DNA of 64,000 nt from CAZWCE01 sp964632505 (GTDB lineage Bacteria > Planctomycetota > Planctomycetia > Pirellulales > Thermoguttaceae): the NCBI GenBank assembly GCA_964632505.1, contig CAZWCE010000004.1, positions 62,001 through 126,000 on the forward strand, read 5' to 3'. The notes beneath the pieces were generated by a model. It ran no database searches. It saw nothing but the letters and a program-made list of their open reading frames with translations, and was not told where the DNA came from. Position numbers and translations under genes: made by a program. Shown here piece by piece: positions 52,532 to 61,662 of the stretch. Every line of letters starts with the position of its first letter. The first letter of the stretch is position 1.

Positions 52532-55234
52532 ATGGGACGGAGCGGGCTCGCCTGCGCCGTGCTTTGGGGGGTCATGGGGACGATGATCCTCTTTCCGGCC
52601 GTCGGCAGTCGGGCCCAATTGCCCGGCACCTCGGTCGGCCTCGAAGGCGAAAACGCTCTGGTCGACCGAGAGACGAGCTTCCGACCGCGGGAAGTGTACG
52701 GCGAACCGATCTTCTCCTGCAATTTCGACGACGACTCCGATCGAAACCGCGATCGCTGGCCCGACGGTTGGTCCCGCCGACGGGGATACGGGTATCCCGA
52801 CTATCTGGAAATCCAGATCGAGTCGCGTCGTTCCCCGGCCGGTCCACGTTGTCTGGAGGCCGATATGCAAGGGGGCGGCGTGGCGGTCTATTCGCCTCCC
52901 ATTCCGGTCCATCATCTACTCAGCTACGTGCTCGATGGGCTCGTTCTGGCCGAAGGGCTCAAACACGACGACGTCTACCTAACCCTCTCCTTTCTCGATG
53001 AGAAAGAAAAGGTCCTCAAAACGTTCGCGACCGACGTCGTCCGGGAAACCCATGGGTGGAAACGGCTGACCATCGGCCCCATCGCCGCGAATGATTCCGG
53101 GGCCGCGATGGCGAGGATCGGATTGCATGTCCAACCCGGACGACGGCAGGATCTGCAGGGGCAAGCCTGCTTCAGCAAGATCGAGTTGTTCCAGTGCCCT
53201 ACGGTCGAGTTGAGCACCAACAACCGCTACCAGATCTTCACCGACCCCTCGAAAATCGAGGTGAAGTGCCTTGTTTCGGGACTCTTCAACGAGACCGACC
53301 GGATCACCTTCCAGCTTGAGGACGCCTTCGGAACGATCCTCGCCGAGGTGGCCATGCCGATCGAAATGGTCCACGCCCCGGATGAACTCTACATCCTCGA
53401 TGAATCGCTCGAAAAGCCGCTGGTCCAAGGGAAGGCCTCTTGGAAGCCGCCCATCCAGGATCCCGGATTCTATCGCGTGCGCGTGCACATGCCTTCACTC
53501 GCGCCGAACGTCGACCGCAATCGTTTGACCTTCGTGGTCCTGGAGCCGAAATCGGTCGTCGTCGGTGGAGAATTCGGTTGGAGCTTCCCGAACCGCGGAC
53601 GGCCCTATCGGTTGCTCGATCTTCGTCATCTGATCAATCACGCCGGCATTTCCCGCGTGAAATATCCCGTTTGGCTCGGCAACGCCGCTTCGGAGAAAGA
53701 ATGGAACGACCTGAGCATGTTTTGCGAATGGCTCGCTTTCAAGCAGATCCACATCGTCGGCCTGTTGAGCGATCCTCCCGAGGAAGTCCGAGAACAACTG
53801 ACTTTCGAAGATGTCACCGCCGCGACCGTCTTCAGCATGCCCCGGGAGTCCTGGTATCCTTCGGTCGAGCCGACGATGCTCCGCCTGGCCATGCTCGTGC
53901 ACTGGTGGCAACTGGGCAACGACGAAGACCGCAGCATGATCGAAATCCCACGATTGCAAGAGCAGGTCGGCGAAATCAAAAAGCAGCTCGACGAGGTCGG
54001 ATTCGATGTGATGATCGGATTCGGCTGGGACTGGATCGATCCCCTCCCCCCGGCCGAGAACCAGCCTTATCCCTGGCACTTTCTCACCTTCTCCAACGAT
54101 CTGCCGCTGACCTACCAACAGTTGGGCTACTATCTCGATGGTTCCCGCAAGCAGGGCATTCGTAGCTGGGTCACCCTCCAGCCGATCAGCAAGACGACCT
54201 ACACGATGAAGGATCGCCTTCTCGATCTCCTTCGACGCATGATGGCCGCGAAAATCCACCAGGCCGACGCCATCTTCCTGCCGAAGCCGTTCGACGACGA
54301 TTGCGGCGTGATGAACGAGGATGGCTCCCCGGGAGAACTTTTCCTCCCTTGGCGCACCACGGCCAATCTCTTGGCGAAAACGAAATTCGCCGGCAGCATC
54401 GAAATGCCCGGCGGAAGCAAGAATCTCATCTTCCAAGGCGAAGAGGGCGGAATTCTGGTCGTTTGGAACGAGAACCCGACCGAGGAAGTCATTTTCCTGG
54501 GGAAACAGACCGAACACATCGACGTCTGGGGCAAGCGGAGCATTCCTCTGGAAGACGATTTCCGGCAAGTGATTCCGGTGGGGTCGATTCCCTCGTTCGT
54601 CACCGGCGTGAACATGACCGTCACTCGATGGCGCCAAGGATGCCGACTCGCTCGCGACAGCGTCCCCAGCATGTACGGCACGCGAACGCCCAATGCGATG
54701 ACCTTCCACAACAACTCCTTCCGAGGCATGGCCGGCACCGCCACCTTCGAAGCGCCGAAAGCCTGGAATCTCGATCCTCCCAAAGTCCCGCTTCTCCTGG
54801 GACCCGATGAAAAACTGGAAGAAGAGTTCACCATCACGCTCACCCCCAAATCGACCAGCGGCCCGCAACCCTTCCGCATCGACTTGCAGCTCGAAGCGAG
54901 CAAGGTAGACCGGTTCAGCATCTACCGGCGCATCAACGTCGGGCTCGGAGATGTCTATATCGATACGATGACTCGGCTGAACCGCAAGGGGCAACTGGAA
55001 GTGCACCAGGCGTTCATCAACGAGAGCGAGAAGAAGGTCAACTTCGCCTGCACGCTCTATGCGCCGGGAAGGCAGCTCCAAAAAAGCCAGGTGATCGGCT
55101 TGAGTTTCGGCAGGATCGATCACGTCTATCGACTCGACAACGGCGATCAACTCTTGGGAAAGAATCTTCGCATCATCGCCAAAGAACTCGGAGGGTCCCG
55201 AATGCTGAAATATGAATTCCCCGCCAGCCGATGA
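52532..55234 (+). CDS. Secreted protein with a glycoside-hydrolase-like barrel
   Basis: This is a protein of about 900 residues with a signal peptide at residues 5-28 (LACAVLWGVMGTMILF). The start at 52532 gives a normal signal peptide; a GTG at 52487 is in frame. The N-terminal 300 residues are beta-rich, with a Trp/Asp-rich opening (FSCNFDDDSDRNRDRWPDGW) that suggests a carbohydrate-binding sandwich. The middle resembles a TIM-barrel glycosidase: VVGGEFGWSFPN, ISRVKYPVWLG, and LVHWWQLGNDED, which recalls the acid/base strand of clan-A enzymes but has Asp/Asn rather than a clear Glu pair. A beta-rich C-terminus follows. The substrate and activity are unknown. Confidence 0.78.
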   Translation: MGRSGLACAVLWGVMGTMILFPAVGSRAQLPGTSVGLEGENALVDRETSFRPREVYGEPIFSCNFDDDSDRNRDRWPDGWSRRRGYGYPDYLEIQIESRRSPAGPRCLEADMQGGGVAVYSPPIPVHHLLSYVLDGLVLAEGLKHDDVYLTLSFLDEKEKVLKTFATDVVRETHGWKRLTIGPIAANDSGAAMARIGLHVQPGRRQDLQGQACFSKIELFQCPTVELSTNNRYQIFTDPSKIEVKCLVSGLFNETDRITFQLEDAFGTILAEVAMPIEMVHAPDELYILDESLEKPLVQGKASWKPPIQDPGFYRVRVHMPSLAPNVDRNRLTFVVLEPKSVVVGGEFGWSFPNRGRPYRLLDLRHLINHAGISRVKYPVWLGNAASEKEWNDLSMFCEWLAFKQIHIVGLLSDPPEEVREQLTFEDVTAATVFSMPRESWYPSVEPTMLRLAMLVHWWQLGNDEDRSMIEIPRLQEQVGEIKKQLDEVGFDVMIGFGWDWIDPLPPAENQPYPWHFLTFSNDLPLTYQQLGYYLDGSRKQGIRSWVTLQPISKTTYTMKDRLLDLLRRMMAAKIHQADAIFLPKPFDDDCGVMNEDGSPGELFLPWRTTANLLAKTKFAGSIEMPGGSKNLIFQGEEGGILVVWNENPTEEVIFLGKQTEHIDVWGKRSIPLEDDFRQVIPVGSIPSFVTGVNMTVTRWRQGCRLARDSVPSMYGTRTPNAMTFHNNSFRGMAGTATFEAPKAWNLDPPKVPLLLGPDEKLEEEFTITLTPKSTSGPQPFRIDLQLEASKVDRFSIYRRINVGLGDVYIDTMTRLNRKGQLEVHQAFINESEKKVNFACTLYAPGRQLQKSQVIGLSFGRIDHVYRLDNGDQLLGKNLRIIAKELGGSRMLKYEFPASR

Positions 55235-55439
55235 GCATTCACGTTCCCGATATGTCGGAAGGACAACCTCCACGTCCTGGGCAACCATTCCTCGCGAAAA
55301 CACCGATGGACCGATTCTTCGGAAAAGTCTATAATGCCGGGTCTTCCAGGGGAGTTTTCAACCGGGTGAACCGGGAACGACGACTTGCCAAGCAGCGGGG
55401 AGGGTTTCTCCCGTCGGCACTCAGTGAAAGGATGCTCAA

Positions 55440-58400
55440 ATGCCGCTCTATCGTGATGGACGCCCTTGCCGAAACCGTGCAGGAGGTTCTTCCGACGCCC
55501 TTTTTCGGCCCGGGTTGCCGAAAACGCCGATCGTGCTGTCGATCATCTTCCTTCTGCTCTCTTTGCCCGACGGGCTACGCGCCCAGCAGCCGCCGTCGTC
55601 GCCCCCCCTACAGGAAACACTCGACATCGAGCAGATCCAACGGCAATTGGAACAGATCGAAGAGGCGACCGACCTGGAAGAGGCGCCCCGGAAAACGCTG
55701 TTGGAGAACTACCGACAATCGCTCGAGGATCTCCAGGAGGCCGATCGGTATGCCGAACTCTTGGAAAAAAACCAGACGGCCGTCAGGACCGCCGCGAGTC
55801 AGTTGGAGCAAGTGCAGGCCGAGCTTTCGCGTGTTCGCGCGGCGCAACCGGCTGCTCCTCCGGATCATGCCACGGCGATGGAACTCCAGGAAGATTTAGC
55901 CGAAAAAGAGATCACCGCGGAATTACGGCTCCAAGAGATGACCGAACTGGAGGCGGAACCGCAGCGCCGCTCCGAACGACGCAAGGAAATCTTGAAACTG
56001 ATCGACCAGGCGCGCGAAAACCTCGAGCAGGTGGATGCCCGATTGAACGCCCCGGAGGTCGAAGGCGGTCTCCCGGCGGTGAACCTCTCCAAGCGGTTGG
56101 CCGATCGGGCGCGAAAGAAGCGGCTGGTGAAGCAGATCGCGAGTCTCGAGGCGGAATGGGCCGCCATCGAGGCGACCGGCAATTTGCTCAGCTCCCAGAT
56201 CGAGTTGGCCAAAGTGAAGCATCGTCTGAGCGAGGCGGAGGTGAAAGCCTGGCAGAGTCAACTCCAGAAGCAGCGGAAGATCGAGGCCCAAAAGCATGTC
56301 GAACAGGCACGCCTCGACGTATTTCGAACCCATCCGAAGCTACAACCTCTGGCGGAAGAGAATCACGAACTGGCCGAAGAGGAGACGGAGCTGATCGGCA
56401 AGATGACGACCGTCAATCGGGATGTCGAGATCGCCGAAGAGAAACTCCTGGAAACCCAGCAGGAATTCAAGAATACCCAAGACCGTGTCGATAACATCGG
56501 CTTGACCAACGCCATCGGAATCTTGCTCCGTTCCCGACATGCGAAGCTTCCCTCGAAAGACGATTATCTCCGTCGCATCCGCATGCGGCAATCGGAGATA
56601 CGCCGTTCCCAGATGCGGTGGTTCGAGCTCCAGGATGAACTTTCCGCGATGGGAAGCGTCGAGGAGGCTACCGGACACTTCCTTCAGCGGAACGCCGCTC
56701 CCCAAGACATGCAACCGCAGAAATGGCAAGAGGCGGTCGCTTCGCTGATGAAATCCCGAAGAACGGCTCTGGAAAAGCTGGTCCGCAATTACGATCTGTT
56801 TATCAGCAATTCGGTGAAACTCGACGACACCGAACAGAAACTGGTGCAAGTCATCGAGGAATACAAGGGATTCATCGACGAGCTGGTCTTCTGGATCGCC
56901 AGTGCCGAACCGTTCTCACTGAAGCACGCCGTCTACTTCCAAGAAACGATTCACTGGCTCGGTAGCGTCGAGGCCTGGGCAAAGCTCGGCGGTTCGTTGG
57001 TCGGCGATGCTCGACAAAGACCCGCACTCTGGGGGCTTGCCTTGCTGCTCTTCGGCCTCTTCTTGGCCGGACGATCCTACTTGAATCAGAAAATTCTCGA
57101 TTTCGGCGAGCAGGCGCGACAAGGCGGGGCCCGATATTTCTATCCCACCGTTCTGGCGACGCTCCTGACTTTGCTGATCGTCTCCACCTGGCCCGGCGTC
57201 CTTTGGTTCCTCGGGTGGCGGTTCGCGGAAGGAGTTCGCGTCACCGACTTCGGCGAAGCCGTCGGGCGGGGACTCGTTTGCCTGGCGAATTTTCTCTGGC
57301 CGCTGGAGCTGTTCCGGCTGCTGTCCCAACCCAAGGGCGTGGCCGAAGCGCATTTCAACTGGCCCTCGGGAAGTTTGCGACCGCTCGGGAAGATGCTGAC
57401 CTTCCTTCTGATCGCCGGAAGCCCGCTCATTTTTCTCTACTGCACCGTCGAATATTCCGGAAACGAACGTCTGAACAATTCCTTCGGCCGGGCGGCCTTC
57501 ATCATCTTTCTCGGGGTGGTCGCCGTTTCCGTCCACCTGCTGCTGCGCCCCTCGGGAAATTTTTTCCGCCACTTGGCTACCAAGGAGAGCGTGAAGTGGT
57601 TCTACCGCTTGCGTCAGGGCGTTTACGTTGCGGGATTGGCGGCCCCGATCATCCTGGCCGGCATCGCCATCGCCGGGTATTATTACACCGCCCGACAACT
57701 GGGCGAACGGCTCTGCTTGACCGTTTACCTAATGGCGTCGCTGGCGACCGTCGGGGCCTTTCTCGCGCGGTGGATTCTCATCGCTCGCAGGCAGCTCATG
57801 CTGCAACGCATCCGCCAGAAGCGGTCCGAGCAGCAATCGGTGGAGCCATCGGTCCATTCCGAAGCCAGTCTCATAGCGGGAATCGCCTCGCAGGAAGAAG
57901 AGGAAGTCGATCCCGGAAAATTGAGCGTCCAGACCTTCCGATTCGTCAACACCTTGCTCCTACTGGTCGGGATGATGCTCATCTGGGTCGTCTGGGACGA
58001 AGTTTTTCCGGCGCTGGGGATTTTCGATCAGATTCCCGTGTTCACCTACGAATCGACGATCACCGAAACCTCCACCTCCGCCGAAGGCGTCGTCACGACC
58101 AAGACCTCCCAGGTGCCTCACATCCTCTCGATTGCCGATATCGGCCTGGTCCTGCTGATCCTCGTCGTCACCTTCATGGCCGCCAAAAACATCTCCGGGT
58201 TCCTCGGGTTCGCCATCCCCCAAAAACTTCCCCTGAACCCCGGCACCCGGTACGCCATTTCGACCATCACTCAATATGTCATCGTCATCATCGGAATCGG
58301 TTTCTCCTGCTCTTTTCTGGGCCTCACTTGGTCGAAGGTCCAATGGCTGGTCGCCGCGGTCAGTGTGGGATTGGGCTTCGGACTCCAGGAGATCTTCGCC

Positions 58401-58919
58401 AATTTCGTTTCGGGGTTGATCCTCCTGTTCGAACAGCCGGTCCGCGTGGGCGATGTCATTACTCTCGGCGATGTCACCGGGGTCGTCTCACGAATCCAGA
58501 TTCGGGCAACCACCGTCCGGGGCTGGGATCGGAAGGAGCTGATCGTGCCGAATAAGGAGTTCGTCACCGGCAATCTGCTCAACTGGACCCGGAGCGATCA
58601 TGTCAATCGCATCGTCGTCACCGTCGGCATCACTTACGGCAGTGACACCGAAAAAGCGAAGGAGTTGCTCTTGAAGATCGCGCGCGAACATCCGAAAGTC
58701 GCACGCGAACCGGAGCCGTTCGTCATGTTCGAGGGGTTCGCCGACAGCTCGTTGACCATCGTCTTGCGCTGCTTCACCGCTCGGATGGAAGACCGCTGGG
58801 ACGCGATTCACGAGCTGCACACCGAAATCCATCGCCAATTCAACGAAAAAGGTCTCCAGTTCGCCTTCCCGCACATGGACCTCTTGATTCGAAATCCACA
58901 GGATCTATTCAGCAAATAG
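55440..58919 (+). CDS. Large mechanosensitive channel of the MscS/MscK type
   Basis: This is an 1159-residue inner-membrane protein. AAAGGATG precedes the ATG. A signal or first helix (IVLSIIFLLLSLPDGLRA) leads to a long periplasmic coiled-coil region (about 55-480; LEQVQAELSRVRAA, LEKEITAELRLQEM), as in MscK/KefA. About ten membrane helices follow. The C-terminal 260 residues are the MscS core: the pore helix VAAVSVGLGFGLQEIFANFVSGLILLF, the beta domain VRVGDVITLGDVTGVV, VPNKEFVTGNLLNW, and the alpha-beta tail ending in FPHMDLLI. It should open under membrane tension to release solutes. Confidence 0.95.
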   Translation: MPLYRDGRPCRNRAGGSSDALFRPGLPKTPIVLSIIFLLLSLPDGLRAQQPPSSPPLQETLDIEQIQRQLEQIEEATDLEEAPRKTLLENYRQSLEDLQEADRYAELLEKNQTAVRTAASQLEQVQAELSRVRAAQPAAPPDHATAMELQEDLAEKEITAELRLQEMTELEAEPQRRSERRKEILKLIDQARENLEQVDARLNAPEVEGGLPAVNLSKRLADRARKKRLVKQIASLEAEWAAIEATGNLLSSQIELAKVKHRLSEAEVKAWQSQLQKQRKIEAQKHVEQARLDVFRTHPKLQPLAEENHELAEEETELIGKMTTVNRDVEIAEEKLLETQQEFKNTQDRVDNIGLTNAIGILLRSRHAKLPSKDDYLRRIRMRQSEIRRSQMRWFELQDELSAMGSVEEATGHFLQRNAAPQDMQPQKWQEAVASLMKSRRTALEKLVRNYDLFISNSVKLDDTEQKLVQVIEEYKGFIDELVFWIASAEPFSLKHAVYFQETIHWLGSVEAWAKLGGSLVGDARQRPALWGLALLLFGLFLAGRSYLNQKILDFGEQARQGGARYFYPTVLATLLTLLIVSTWPGVLWFLGWRFAEGVRVTDFGEAVGRGLVCLANFLWPLELFRLLSQPKGVAEAHFNWPSGSLRPLGKMLTFLLIAGSPLIFLYCTVEYSGNERLNNSFGRAAFIIFLGVVAVSVHLLLRPSGNFFRHLATKESVKWFYRLRQGVYVAGLAAPIILAGIAIAGYYYTARQLGERLCLTVYLMASLATVGAFLARWILIARRQLMLQRIRQKRSEQQSVEPSVHSEASLIAGIASQEEEEVDPGKLSVQTFRFVNTLLLLVGMMLIWVVWDEVFPALGIFDQIPVFTYESTITETSTSAEGVVTTKTSQVPHILSIADIGLVLLILVVTFMAAKNISGFLGFAIPQKLPLNPGTRYAISTITQYVIVIIGIGFSCSFLGLTWSKVQWLVAAVSVGLGFGLQEIFANFVSGLILLFEQPVRVGDVITLGDVTGVVSRIQIRATTVRGWDRKELIVPNKEFVTGNLLNWTRSDHVNRIVVTVGITYGSDTEKAKELLLKIAREHPKVAREPEPFVMFEGFADSSLTIVLRCFTARMEDRWDAIHELHTEIHRQFNEKGLQFAFPHMDLLIRNPQDLFSK

Positions 58920-58966
58920 AGGCCCGGAGTTGCCTGAACACTTGTCGGACGCCCCGGCTGCGGCTC

Positions 58967-61027
58967 CTATTGCGGTCGGGAGGAATGGCCGTTGCGAAAA
59001 GGATTGCCGGCCGTCGGTGGGGGAGTGCTCTGGCGAAGGCTCCCCGACGACGAAGAGCCGGACGGCGACGCGGGGGCCGAGTTGGCGCGGGAAGTCGCAC
59101 CGCCCGTCGAGGGATTCGTCTGGAACGGATCGTTCGGAGAAATCAAGGCTTCATGCGAAACGACGTTGCCGGTGATCATCAAGTCGAGCTGTTCCTGAGA
59201 GAAAGGAGAAGTCGCCGCGGTCTGCGAAACGACCCGTCCGTCGAACATCGCCATGGCCATCTGATCGTTAAAGTAGTCCAGCGATTCTCCCGGCTCAAAG
59301 GGCAGGGGGTCGGGCCGGGTCCAAACAGTCGCGTGTTGGGGAGCGACCGCCGCAATCATCACGGTCTGGGCGGTATCGACGATGTCGGTCACCCGCAACG
59401 GCTTCGCCTGACCGAACGGCGTTTGCTCGGAAACGAAAATCCGGTATCGGGTGGTTCCCGGCTCGCCGCTCCCGTCGGACGACTGGAAGACCGAAGGCAT
59501 TTGGGCGATCAGTTGGCGGTTATGCGGACTGTCCCACGGTTCGTCGAGATGAAACCGATCGTAGAGTTCCTTCTGGCCGAGATAGGGGAGCAAGGCCACT
59601 CGCCAGCTCAGAAGCGGTTGCCCCTGATCGGAAGCGATCGCCCAGGCCGGCAGATTCCCTTGCTTTTCGGCATGAAGGTACATCGCCAGGACCAGTTGTT
59701 TCAATTGGCTGTGCTGGACGGCGATCCGCGCGTTCTTTTGGGCCGCTTCCATTCGATAATGCATAAACGCGACCAGTTGGGCATCGAAGCCGGGCGGCTT
59801 GGCCAGATGGAGCCGCACTCCCTGTTCGGCCGGCGATAGTTTCAAATTGCCCAGCAGCGTTTTGGCCAGCACAATCCCGCGCAGCATCTCCGGAGGCGTT
59901 CCCGCTCCCTGCATTTGCGATTCGAATGAGGCGAGTCCGAACTGCCCGGAAGCGACCAGTCCATGTAAATATTCGTTCAACGCGATCGCCTCCTTTTGCC
60001 CCACCGCCTCGATCTCTCCCTGGAAGAGGCGACCTCCTTCGGGGGCATCCAGATCGAGGGCGATTCGAGCGGCCCGGGTATTCCGCAGCAGTCCTTGCGT
60101 GACCGATTCGGGAATTTGCTGCAGCATCGCCGCGATGGGTTCGGCCGACTCCGTCGAACGTCCCTCCAGCGTCAACACGGCCGCCGCTTCACGATCGGTC
60201 AGATCGACTCGCGCAAGACGCTGCGCCAGAGGACCGTCGGGACTTTGACCATCGAGGACGTCGTTGGCCAGCGTTTCATCGCCTTTGATCAGAACGGCGG
60301 TCCGGTCGTCGGGGATCCACAGAAAAAAACGGACGCCCGGTTGGACGGACTCGCGGGAAAGATCGTAGAACACTCCGGACCGATGCTCCCGGGCGGGAAA
60401 CTCTTCAGCAGTGGCTTGATCGGCCAAGAGAGCCAGCAAGACCGACTTGGGATCGATCGGCTCGTGAAAATGCAATGAGATCGACATGCCGGGGTACGCT
60501 CCGCCCCTTCCCTCCGGAGTTTGGGTCATCAGAGGGATCATCTTCGCGCCGATAACCATTCGATGCAACGAATCCGCTGCGAACGGAAGCATTTCTCCGG
60601 TCAACTGGTGAAAAATCTGACGCCATTTCGGCCCAAACGGGAGAGCGGCCATCTGCGAGGGGTGCAGCACCAGGGCGAAAAATCCCCCCGAAGGCAACCA
60701 AGTGAGGTCGAGGTCGTTTCGCGGCCCAAGCTGCTCGTATTGGCCGGCGGTCAGTGGTTCGGCCAAAGCCCATCCGTCGGAACGTCGGCTCGTGGCGGAG
60801 GAGTCCGTCGTGGCGGACGATTCCCGTTCGTTCTGTTGCGGGGAGGTGGACTGTTGCGGGGAGGTGGAGGAACCGGTTTCTCGCCGGGGGGAATCTTCTC
60901 CGGTCTCTTGCTTGCCGCATCCGTAGCCCGCGACCATCATCAGGGAAGCGAGGAGGATGGCCCAGCCGAGGATCGAATGCGGTTTCATGGCGGCGGTCCC
61001 GGTTCGAACGGTTTGATAGCTTGACAT
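58967..61027 (-). CDS. Lipoprotein with a C-terminal DUF1559-like domain
   Basis: This is a 686-residue exported lipoprotein. AAGGG lies eight bases before the ATG at 61027. A signal peptide ends in a lipobox-like GYGC near residue 36-39, so lipidation is likely. A Ser/Gln/Thr-rich linker (40-75) follows. Residues about 80-440 form a large alpha/beta region of unknown function with planctomycete-like features (LTWLPSGGFFALVLHPSQ). Residues about 455-600 resemble the DUF1559 domain common in planctomycete secreted proteins: LSWRVALLPYLGQKELYDRFHLDEPWDSPHN. The end is Ser/Pro/Thr-rich. Function is unknown. Confidence 0.85.
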   Translation of the reverse strand: MSSYQTVRTGTAAMKPHSILGWAILLASLMMVAGYGCGKQETGEDSPRRETGSSTSPQQSTSPQQNERESSATTDSSATSRRSDGWALAEPLTAGQYEQLGPRNDLDLTWLPSGGFFALVLHPSQMAALPFGPKWRQIFHQLTGEMLPFAADSLHRMVIGAKMIPLMTQTPEGRGGAYPGMSISLHFHEPIDPKSVLLALLADQATAEEFPAREHRSGVFYDLSRESVQPGVRFFLWIPDDRTAVLIKGDETLANDVLDGQSPDGPLAQRLARVDLTDREAAAVLTLEGRSTESAEPIAAMLQQIPESVTQGLLRNTRAARIALDLDAPEGGRLFQGEIEAVGQKEAIALNEYLHGLVASGQFGLASFESQMQGAGTPPEMLRGIVLAKTLLGNLKLSPAEQGVRLHLAKPPGFDAQLVAFMHYRMEAAQKNARIAVQHSQLKQLVLAMYLHAEKQGNLPAWAIASDQGQPLLSWRVALLPYLGQKELYDRFHLDEPWDSPHNRQLIAQMPSVFQSSDGSGEPGTTRYRIFVSEQTPFGQAKPLRVTDIVDTAQTVMIAAVAPQHATVWTRPDPLPFEPGESLDYFNDQMAMAMFDGRVVSQTAATSPFSQEQLDLMITGNVVSHEALISPNDPFQTNPSTGGATSRANSAPASPSGSSSSGSLRQSTPPPTAGNPFRNGHSSRPQ

Positions 61028-61168
61028 CGATGTACCCTTGAGAAAAATGAGTGCGTTCCGCAGAGATTCGGCCGATCCGAGCGGCGTTTTTTCCGCCCGG
61101 AAAATCTCGCTCATTTTACGGATTCTTCGAAATGGAACAAGACCAATCGCAATCAAGCGTGTCTCCCC

Positions 61169-61207
61169 TTTTCCCAGCAGCTTTTCCCAGCAGCTTTTCC
61201 CAGCAGG
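61169..61207. repeat. Tandem repeat, 13 bases, three copies
   Basis: TTTTCCCAGCAGC is repeated three times end to end, with the last base of copy three changed. Confidence 0.9.
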
Positions 61208-61237
61208 GAAGTTTCCTCCGCAGGGAAGTTTCCTCCG
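61204..61237. repeat. Tandem repeat, 17 bases, two copies
   Basis: CAGGGAAGTTTCCTCCG is present twice without change, directly next to the 13-base array. Confidence 0.9.
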
Positions 61238-61290
61238 CGGGAAGCGACCTGGAAATAGGGCCCGTTTCGCGAGGAACCCGCTTTCCCCAC

Positions 61291-61319
61291 TTGCGGAGGG
61301 AAGGCGTCGCTTTTATAAT
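61291..61319 (+). promoter_or_regulatory. Promoter of the 29-residue basic protein gene
   Basis: TTGCGG (61291-61296) and TATAAT (61314-61319) are separated by 17 bases. The -10 is a full match. A 15-base palindrome, ATGCGA-GTT-TCGCAT (61318-61332), overlaps the predicted transcription start, suggesting an operator. The transcript would have a leader of about 125 bases. Confidence 0.55.
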
Positions 61320-61452
61320 GCGAGTTTCGCATCACTGGCGGGCAGATGCCCTCCCGGCCTCCGGTTTCGAGATTCGCGGCGGTCGTGGAGAAAGACCGGA
61401 AATTGCAATTCGTAGACAATCGATCCAATCATTCAGCCGACAGGAGGACGAC

Positions 61453-61542
61453 GTGGGAACGAAAAAAACCGGAAAAGGGCGCCGCAAATTGGGCCGCAAG
61501 AAACGACGCATGCGTTCGAAGATCCGCCACCGCAAGGACTAG
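61453..61542 (+). CDS. 29-residue, highly basic protein, possibly ribosome-associated
   Basis: This is a 29-codon gene starting at GTG with a perfect AGGAGG five bases before it. The peptide begins MGTKKTGKGRRKLG and continues KKRRMRSKIRHRKD; about 17 of 29 residues are Lys, Arg or His. It has no hydrophobic segment. Its make-up is close to tiny ribosomal proteins and to the AURKAIP1/COX24 (mS38) C-terminal motif rich in KKRR-M, so binding to ribosomal RNA is plausible. The strong ribosome site and the promoter upstream make it a real gene despite its size. Confidence 0.75.
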   Translation: MGTKKTGKGRRKLGRKKRRMRSKIRHRKD

Positions 61543-61662
61543 TCGCCGACCTCGTGAAGCATCCTGTTTCTCCCCACAGACGATTGACGGCGGGCTTCCG
61601 ATTGACTCTCTGAACGCGAATGAATTCACTCGCTGGGAGACGGCGGCGGCGAAACGCGGCTT

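Larger units (their letters stand above)
61028..61452. other. Intergenic region with tandem repeats and a promoter
   Basis: These 425 bases hold two short tandem repeats (61169-61207 and 61204-61237) and a promoter-like element at 61291-61319 for the small plus-strand gene. No other gene is visible. Confidence 0.6.

Noticed and set aside
53495..55303. 602-codon minus-strand open frame
   Set aside because: Antisense to the secreted glycosidase-like protein, which has a signal peptide and domain-like sequence.
55231..55899. 222-codon plus-strand frame overlapping the MscS gene
   Set aside because: It overlaps the real channel gene in another frame; its second half is a Ser/Arg-rich shadow.
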